Below are positions 61,101 to 64,000 of a DNA stretch of 64,000 bases, one piece after another. This DNA is from Chitinophagaceae bacterium. Lineage in GTDB: Bacteria; Bacteroidota; Bacteroidia; Chitinophagales; Chitinophagaceae. Position numbers and translations under genes: made by a program. The stretch's first letter is position 1; each line of letters opens with the position of its first letter. The stretch spans positions 1 through 64,000 of the forward strand of contig JAQBNL010000068.1 in NCBI GenBank assembly GCA_028288585.1, in the 5' to 3' direction. The notes beneath the pieces are model-generated. The model saw only the letters and a program-made list of their open reading frames with translations. It was not told where the DNA came from and did no database searches.

Positions 61101-62307
61101 CCAGCAACTGGCTTGTTATTAAAGCCGGGTTCCTGCTGTTGGCATTGCTAACGATAGAACTGTATTCAGAATTAGTAGTATTGGAAGGCAGCGGACTAAA
61201 AACTGTGAATGGTCTGAAGGGATTTGATTCACCAAGGTCCATCAATCCAACAATTTCTCTTGCATCAGTTGTTGTCCCGTTTTTATTGGTAACCCAAACT
61301 TCCATCCGCAATATCTGCACCTGGGTTGTAACAGCAGGCAAAGTACTCATTGCCTTGTTATAATTATTTCTAAAATACTGGCCTACTAAAAAATGCCTGT
61401 TCTCCTCATATTCATCAGCCTTAATTTCAAACTGCTGCGCTGCTGCGCCACCTTGTAAATTCACAGACTGCCTTTGTGATTTTTGATTGGCTAAAAGTGC
61501 GGTGATATATAATTTCCCGAATTGCAATTGCGTTTTTAACCCGAATAATGATTGTGCCCCGGGTATCAAAGTGCTTCTTGATGAGAAAGAAATGTTTCCT
61601 GCTTCAATCCGCTTTATAATTTCATCATCAGTACCTGTATAATCTAATTTTAACTGATTGGTAAAATCAAGATTGGCCAATGTATTATAACTGATGGGGA
61701 ACCTTAATTTATTGCCGATGTTGGCATTTACATTTAACTGGGCTGCCATATCAAAATCAAATCCCCCGTTCTTCCTCGCTCTTTCAGGTAAGGTGGGATT
61801 TTTAATATTTTGTCCCTGGTAGCCTGCAGTTATATCCACATTGCCCTGCGGCTGTATCTCTATCTTACCATTACCAAATAAACGGTTGAAGAGATTATCG
61901 TAAATATTAAGCTTAGGTTTTATAAGCCGCCTGTTTAACAGGCTTAAAGTGTTGGCCCGTTTTTGAAAATATTCTCTTTCATCTTTTTTGCCTTGCAGCG
62001 CCACGAATTCATCAAACGTATACCATGTTGGCGTTCTGTAGTATTTGCTTCCTATCTTTTCATAAACATAATACCTGTTTGTGAGTGGGTCGTAGGCAAC
62101 AGAATCTTTTATATTGGAAGGCTGGTTAAGATCGAACGTTCTTTGATCAGTTGAAATAAAATCTCCACGCCTGTCCTGGATGGGATAAGGAAGTGAATCT
62201 TTCTTAGATGTATTTTGTGCAGCTATTTTTTGCGAAGATGCAAATGTAATAATGCATAATAACCCTAAGCCAAGTAGTTTTGGAGCCAGTTTTCTTTGAA
62301 GCAACAT
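55123..62307 (-). CDS. sprA: SprA/SOV, type IX secretion outer membrane translocon
   Basis: SprA forms the giant beta-barrel pore through which type IX cargo, including gliding adhesins, crosses the outer membrane. The protein has 2394 residues, close to the about 2400 of F. johnsoniae SprA. The signal peptide (KLLGLGLLCIITFASS..., cleavage near AAQ) is followed by the repeated barrel strands with aromatic girdles, VQDFEKTFARKLDSTQYIF, FFTKVDYGEDPIRNTMYGVDMNYRQD, PGHAPQIGKGNAGTIYIDNFEGSKSDIDLRFP and ISYNGLSR near the C-terminus. The start lies 28 nt after ruvA on the same strand; ruvA-sprA adjacency is a conserved arrangement in this phylum. It matches the two type B C-terminal-domain cargo proteins encoded in the window. 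Confidence 0.96.
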   Translation of the reverse strand: MLLQRKLAPKLLGLGLLCIITFASSQKIAAQNTSKKDSLPYPIQDRRGDFISTDQRTFDLNQPSNIKDSVAYDPLTNRYYVYEKIGSKYYRTPTWYTFDEFVALQGKKDEREYFQKRANTLSLLNRRLIKPKLNIYDNLFNRLFGNGKIEIQPQGNVDITAGYQGQNIKNPTLPERARKNGGFDFDMAAQLNVNANIGNKLRFPISYNTLANLDFTNQLKLDYTGTDDEIIKRIEAGNISFSSRSTLIPGAQSLFGLKTQLQFGKLYITALLANQKSQRQSVNLQGGAAAQQFEIKADEYEENRHFLVGQYFRNNYNKAMSTLPAVTTQVQILRMEVWVTNKNGTTTDAREIVGLMDLGESNPFRPFTVFSPLPSNTTNSEYSSIVSNANSRNPALITSQLLGMGLNPVQDFEKTFARKLDSTQYIFNPKIGFLSLSQPLQADEVLAVAYQYSYNGKIFQVGEFSQDLPPDTTSGNQKVLFLKLLKATSQRPSLPIWQLMMKNVYSVGYGTLERQDFKLDVLYEEPGLGAKRYFPYGNINQGTPILTLVNLDRLNNQNDPQPDGVFDYVDYYTVIPQYSRVIFPVLEPFGRDLAKQVYSSPPITAKDTLYYPLYDSIKAVAQQFPNLNRFLLKGSAKTSSSSDISIGYNIPQGSVTVTAGGQQLRENIDYTINYDLGTIKIINQAITNAGLPVQVNYENNASFGLQQRNYMALRLDYLAKNTARKQLSFGATMVRLGERPFFTKVDYGEDPIRNTMYGVDMNYRQDIPRITKFLNKLPFYKTTAPSTISAYVEAAYLQPGHAPQIGKGNAGTIYIDNFEGSKSDIDLRFPPISWVLASTPLGATDRNGNILFPEASLNNNLDYGKNRARIAWYQIEPTLQDLRSLSNPLKGNKTELSDPRVRSVSQSEIFPQRTTSLGQNQLITFDLAYYPTDRGPYNYDAAAGRVGANGKLLNPKNRWGGLMRNIDQTDFETANIEFIECWVQDPFILQPASTGGKFYINLGNVSEDVLKDSRRFYENGLPTPNAPSQVDNSIWGRVPRNPIQVTNAFSNDPNDRQFQDVGFDGLSNDSEVVRRRADYLDILSTTFGANSKIYLDALSDPSNDDYHYYRGDDLDQQNLGILGRYKKFNNPQGNSPVADNSSQFSAAATLYPDQEDLNRDNTLNETEEYFQYIVDLKPPTSPDMNIGQNYIVDKKLVTVKLADGSARNETWYQLRIPIDSYSRKVGNIPDFKSIRFIRMFLTDFEDSVVVRFGKLDLVRNTWRKFQYKLDSTGNYAATSTADFNVGAVNIEENDKRSPLPYRTPREIERVQTLSNEGVSLLQNEQAMTLQFCNLAKDSAKGVFQTFATKDLRNFRKLQMYIHAEKKNIFSNLKNNDLTAVVRIGTDFVSNYYEVRIPLKLTPLDAANKFDPNSNEYNDTLWIPGNSLDLDLQVLTTLKNARNLSSFPLNKIYRQLQSNGHTYSIMGNPNLGQVKSMLVGVENTNNSTDACGEIWYNELRLSSIDEHGGWAALGRIDATLADLGTISVSANTHTNGFGTLEQRVTERYKDNFVQFDAAANLEMGKLLPKKAGISIPVYASISQTISTPEYDPYDLDVRLQDKLKNVSTTAKKDSIRKNAVDFTSIKTFNITNARKNKTNGKKPKIYDISNIDLSYSYTKTQAHNPLIEYNDVTKQRAGLGYNFSPQPKYFEPFKKLIKTKSHWFDLIKDFNFNPIPSQLSFRADIFRQFAVIKPRSVTSDFKNFTYNTPETYDKYFTVDRQYLMRWDLTHSLNLDYSALNNARVDEPYGRLDTKEKRDTVSRNFWKGGRNVVFSQTANFSYNVPTTKFPLIDWTTLRIKYAANYRWIGASRLAYNLGNFLENGQQEEANLQLDFNRLYSKSKFLRALDQPTQQQQTVPDTAKGKRQKPAKIPGEVTGAARFFGKLLTSIKTVNATLSQNSNTRLPGYTDSTQFLGQNFRSMAPGFDFILGKQPDAAWLDKAAQKGLITKDPLFNDLFRQTFDQRLALTAQLEPFRDFTIDVNLDKTFNKNYSELFKDISGTGNNFEHLSPYAGGGFNVSYIAFKTLFGKFDPNQVSATFIKFQDYRKVLSSRLGKQNLYNIQQGLPVTSDGYNIGYGRYAIDVLVPAFIAAYTGQDPEKVGLIRQNNPRLKSNPFKGILPKPNWRISYNGLSRIKGFDKIFTNFSLTHAYTATLGMNSFTSALLYQDVSRYGYPSFIDPVSQNYIPYYLVPNITIQEQFAPLIGIDFSLVNQLTGKFEYVKQRQLSMSLIDFQLSEVRSTEFTIGAGYRKRGLKLPFKIPFTKKDTKKLENEINFRFDFKWRDNASANSRLDQQTTYPIAGAKEITISPTIDYYISNRINIKLYFDQRRVSPYISSASPTVNTRAGMQVRISLAQ

Positions 62308-62335
62308 CCATCAATTAATTAGGGTAGAGTTTTTC

Positions 62336-62920
62336 TCAAATAGCTTTTAGCGCTTTTTTAATTAGGTCTTCTAAGTGTGTTATGGATGGTTCAGTACGAA
62401 TAATTTTGTTAACTGATTGTTCAGCAATGGGTTTTGATATTCCTAAAGCTACCAGAGCATTTAACGCATCCTGCTCTAAACTATTGCCTTTAGAAGGTGA
62501 AATATTCATATCAAACGACTGTTTGTTCACCTTATCCCGTAACTCCAAAACCAATCTTTCAGCAGTCTTTCTTCCTATACCCTTTACGCTCTCCAGCAAT
62601 CTTGCATTATCCTGTAAAATAGCCCTGCTGATTTCATCTGGCTTCATACTGGACAACATCATTCTTGCAGTTGCTGCACCAACCCCCGAAACACCTATCA
62701 ACAATACAAACATTTCCTTCTCCACAATATCAAAAAATCCATATAAAGTATGGGCATCTTCCTTTACCTGTAGATAAGTATATAATTTTCCTTCAGAAAG
62801 ATTTTGAATTTGGGACCAGGTGTTTAAACTAATATTCACTTCGTATCCAACCCCATTCACATCAATATAAACTACTGCAGGGTTTTTATAGGAAAATTTG
62901 CCGGCCAGGTATGCGATCAT
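62336..62920 (-). CDS. ruvA: Holliday junction branch migration protein RuvA
   Basis: RuvA binds four-way junctions and loads the RuvB motor. The 194 residues include the N-terminal OB fold (MIAYLAGKFSYKNPAVVYIDVNGVGYEVNI), the two helix-hairpin-helix motifs (LIGVSGVGAATARMMLSS and VKGIGRKTAERLVLELRDK, about 70-135) and the C-terminal RuvB-binding domain (DALNALVALGISKPIAEQSVNKI). It is the first gene of the ruvA-sprA pair and is divergent from fabH. Confidence 0.96.
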   Translation of the reverse strand: MIAYLAGKFSYKNPAVVYIDVNGVGYEVNISLNTWSQIQNLSEGKLYTYLQVKEDAHTLYGFFDIVEKEMFVLLIGVSGVGAATARMMLSSMKPDEISRAILQDNARLLESVKGIGRKTAERLVLELRDKVNKQSFDMNISPSKGNSLEQDALNALVALGISKPIAEQSVNKIIRTEPSITHLEDLIKKALKAI

Positions 62921-63042
62921 GTTTTAAAAGTCAGTCTCAAAATTAAGTAATTCACTTGGTTGAAACTCAATATTATGAATTTGTTTACCCTTATTAAACC
63001 AAATACCAGTTATGTTGTAATTTTATTTTCCAAATAAGAATC

Positions 63043-64000
63043 ATGAGCCAAAAAATTACAGCAGCCATTACAGCAGTTGGAGCATTTGTTCCGGAGTACA
63101 GACTTACCAATGCAGAACTGGAGACAATGGTTGACACCAACGATGAATGGATAAAGACAAGAACTGGTGTTGAAGAAAGAAGAATTTTAAAGGGAGAAGG
63201 AAAAGGGGTTTCAGATATGGGTGCTCCGGCGGTTTTAGAGCTGTGTAAAAAAAGAGGGATTGATCCTTCGGAAATTGATCTTATCATTTGTTGCACTGTA
63301 ACAGCCGATATGTTGTTTCCTGCGTCAGCAAATATTATTGCCAATAAAATAGGTGCAGTTAATTGCTTTGGCTTTGATCTTGGCGCTGCCTGCTCCGGTT
63401 TTTTATTTGGTGTAACAACCGGCGCTGCATTTATTGAAAGCGGACGATACAAAAAAGTGGTTGTGGTTGGCACCGATAAAATGAGTGCTATAGTAGATTA
63501 TAGTGACAGAACTACCTGTGTACTTTTTGGTGATGCGGCAGGTGCCATTTTATTAGAGCCCAACTTTGAAGGCTATGGTGTATTAGATAGTTTGCTAAAA
63601 TCAGATGGTAGTGGAGAGCCTTACCTGCACATGAAAGCGGGTGGCTCACGCAGACCGGCAAGTGTGGAAAGTGTGATGGCAAAGGAACATTACATCTACC
63701 AGGAAGGTCCCCAGGTTTTTAAATTCGCCGTAAAGGGAATGGCAGATATTTCTTACGAATTATTGGAAAGAAATAAGTTAACAGGAGATGATATTGCATG
63801 GCTGGTTCCTCACCAGGCGAATAAAAGAATTATTGATGCCACTGCCAACCGTATGGGTTTGTCAATTGATAAAGTAATGCTTAATATCCAGCGATATGGC
63901 AATACAACCTCTGCAACCATCCCGCTGTGCTTATGGGAGTGGGAAAAGCAATTAAAGAAAGGAGATAACATTGTACTGGCTGCATTTGGCGGTGGTTTTA
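63043..64000 (+). CDS. fabH: Beta-ketoacyl-ACP synthase III (3' end cut by window)
   Basis: It starts fatty acid elongation by condensing an acyl-CoA (in Bacteroidota often branched) with malonyl-ACP. The visible 319 residues lack only the last few. The catalytic triad is Cys117 (GAACSGFLFG), His257 (VPHQANKR) and Asn287 (RYGNTTSATIP). The start ITAVGAFVPEYRLTNAELETMVDTNDEWIKTRTGVEERRI is typical. The sequence is cut within the final AAFGGGF motif. A 122-base gap separates it from ruvA; I see no clear promoter there. Confidence 0.95.
   Translation, partial: MSQKITAAITAVGAFVPEYRLTNAELETMVDTNDEWIKTRTGVEERRILKGEGKGVSDMGAPAVLELCKKRGIDPSEIDLIICCTVTADMLFPASANIIANKIGAVNCFGFDLGAACSGFLFGVTTGAAFIESGRYKKVVVVGTDKMSAIVDYSDRTTCVLFGDAAGAILLEPNFEGYGVLDSLLKSDGSGEPYLHMKAGGSRRPASVESVMAKEHYIYQEGPQVFKFAVKGMADISYELLERNKLTGDDIAWLVPHQANKRIIDATANRMGLSIDKVMLNIQRYGNTTSATIPLCLWEWEKQLKKGDNIVLAAFGGGF

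Overview
This is a 64 kb chromosomal window from a low-GC member of the Bacteroidota, most likely order Chitinophagales, family Chitinophagaceae. The evidence is the gene content: SprA of the type IX secretion/gliding system, two proteins with type B gliding-motility C-terminal sorting domains, a DUF1343/NamZ muramidase, a DUF2795 protein, and TAnnTTTG promoter elements. Ribosome-binding sites are mostly weak. I saw no tRNA, rRNA, CRISPR array, prophage, transposase or biosynthetic cluster. Nearly every gene is housekeeping or envelope related, and genes are packed with 4-nt overlaps or short gaps. No gap between genes exceeds 300 bases.

Layout. 1-3.6 kb: start of mrp (cut by the window edge), a small secreted protein, 3-hydroxyacyl-CoA dehydrogenase, a Mpo1-like membrane protein and a YigZ/IMPACT protein. 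3.7-11.1 kb: a co-directional run of kynureninase, PaiB-like flavin protein, pyrF, glutaryl-CoA dehydrogenase, aroK, DUF423 and ftsK; kynU, hbd and gcdH fit tryptophan/lysine catabolism to acetyl-CoA. 11.2-16.4 kb: a large secreted adhesin-like protein, then rsmI-purS-pssA-pepP on the minus strand. 16.5-25.4 kb: pckA, a TonB-type outer membrane protein, a deoxynucleoside kinase, trpS, gatC, an ABC ATPase and an FAD monooxygenase. 25.4-35.5 kb: cobalamin adenosyltransferase, two tandem DUF418 membrane proteins, a penicillin-acylase lipoprotein, lolD, DUF2795, FAH-family hydrolase, pth, an AI-2E-family permease, DUF2752 and TM2 proteins. 35.7-46.4 kb: M1 peptidase, GNAT, rsmG, glycosyltransferase, tgt, small hypotheticals, a LysM/RlpA-like protein, fmt and NamZ. 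46.5-64 kb: FKBP isomerase, guaB, DUF4105 protein, alpha/beta hydrolase, a PKD adhesin, SDR, a small secreted protein, the giant sprA, ruvA and the start of fabH.

The most interesting content lies in short non-autonomous palindromic repeats that have become part of genes. Family A (core GTCTGAAC..GGGATTTATGGGAT) forms paired-arm, MITE-like units between genes. One variant of its end carries ATGG(C/T)TCAGACA, which supplies the start codon and first residues (M-A-Q-T, M-V-Q-T) of two unrelated enzymes. Family B (GC-rich, CCCCTTTAGGGG-like) sits at gene ends and contains or directly abuts the stop codons of four genes. It also forms a 180-bp inverted-repeat unit that encodes both the C-terminus of GatC and the N-terminus of the next ABC ATPase, and a hairpin inserted in frame in an alpha/beta hydrolase. 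A related 52-bp palindrome is inserted in frame in fmt. Together they resemble, by analogy, the protein-coding palindromic elements known from Rickettsia. All these repeat calls were made by eye, without alignment or database search.
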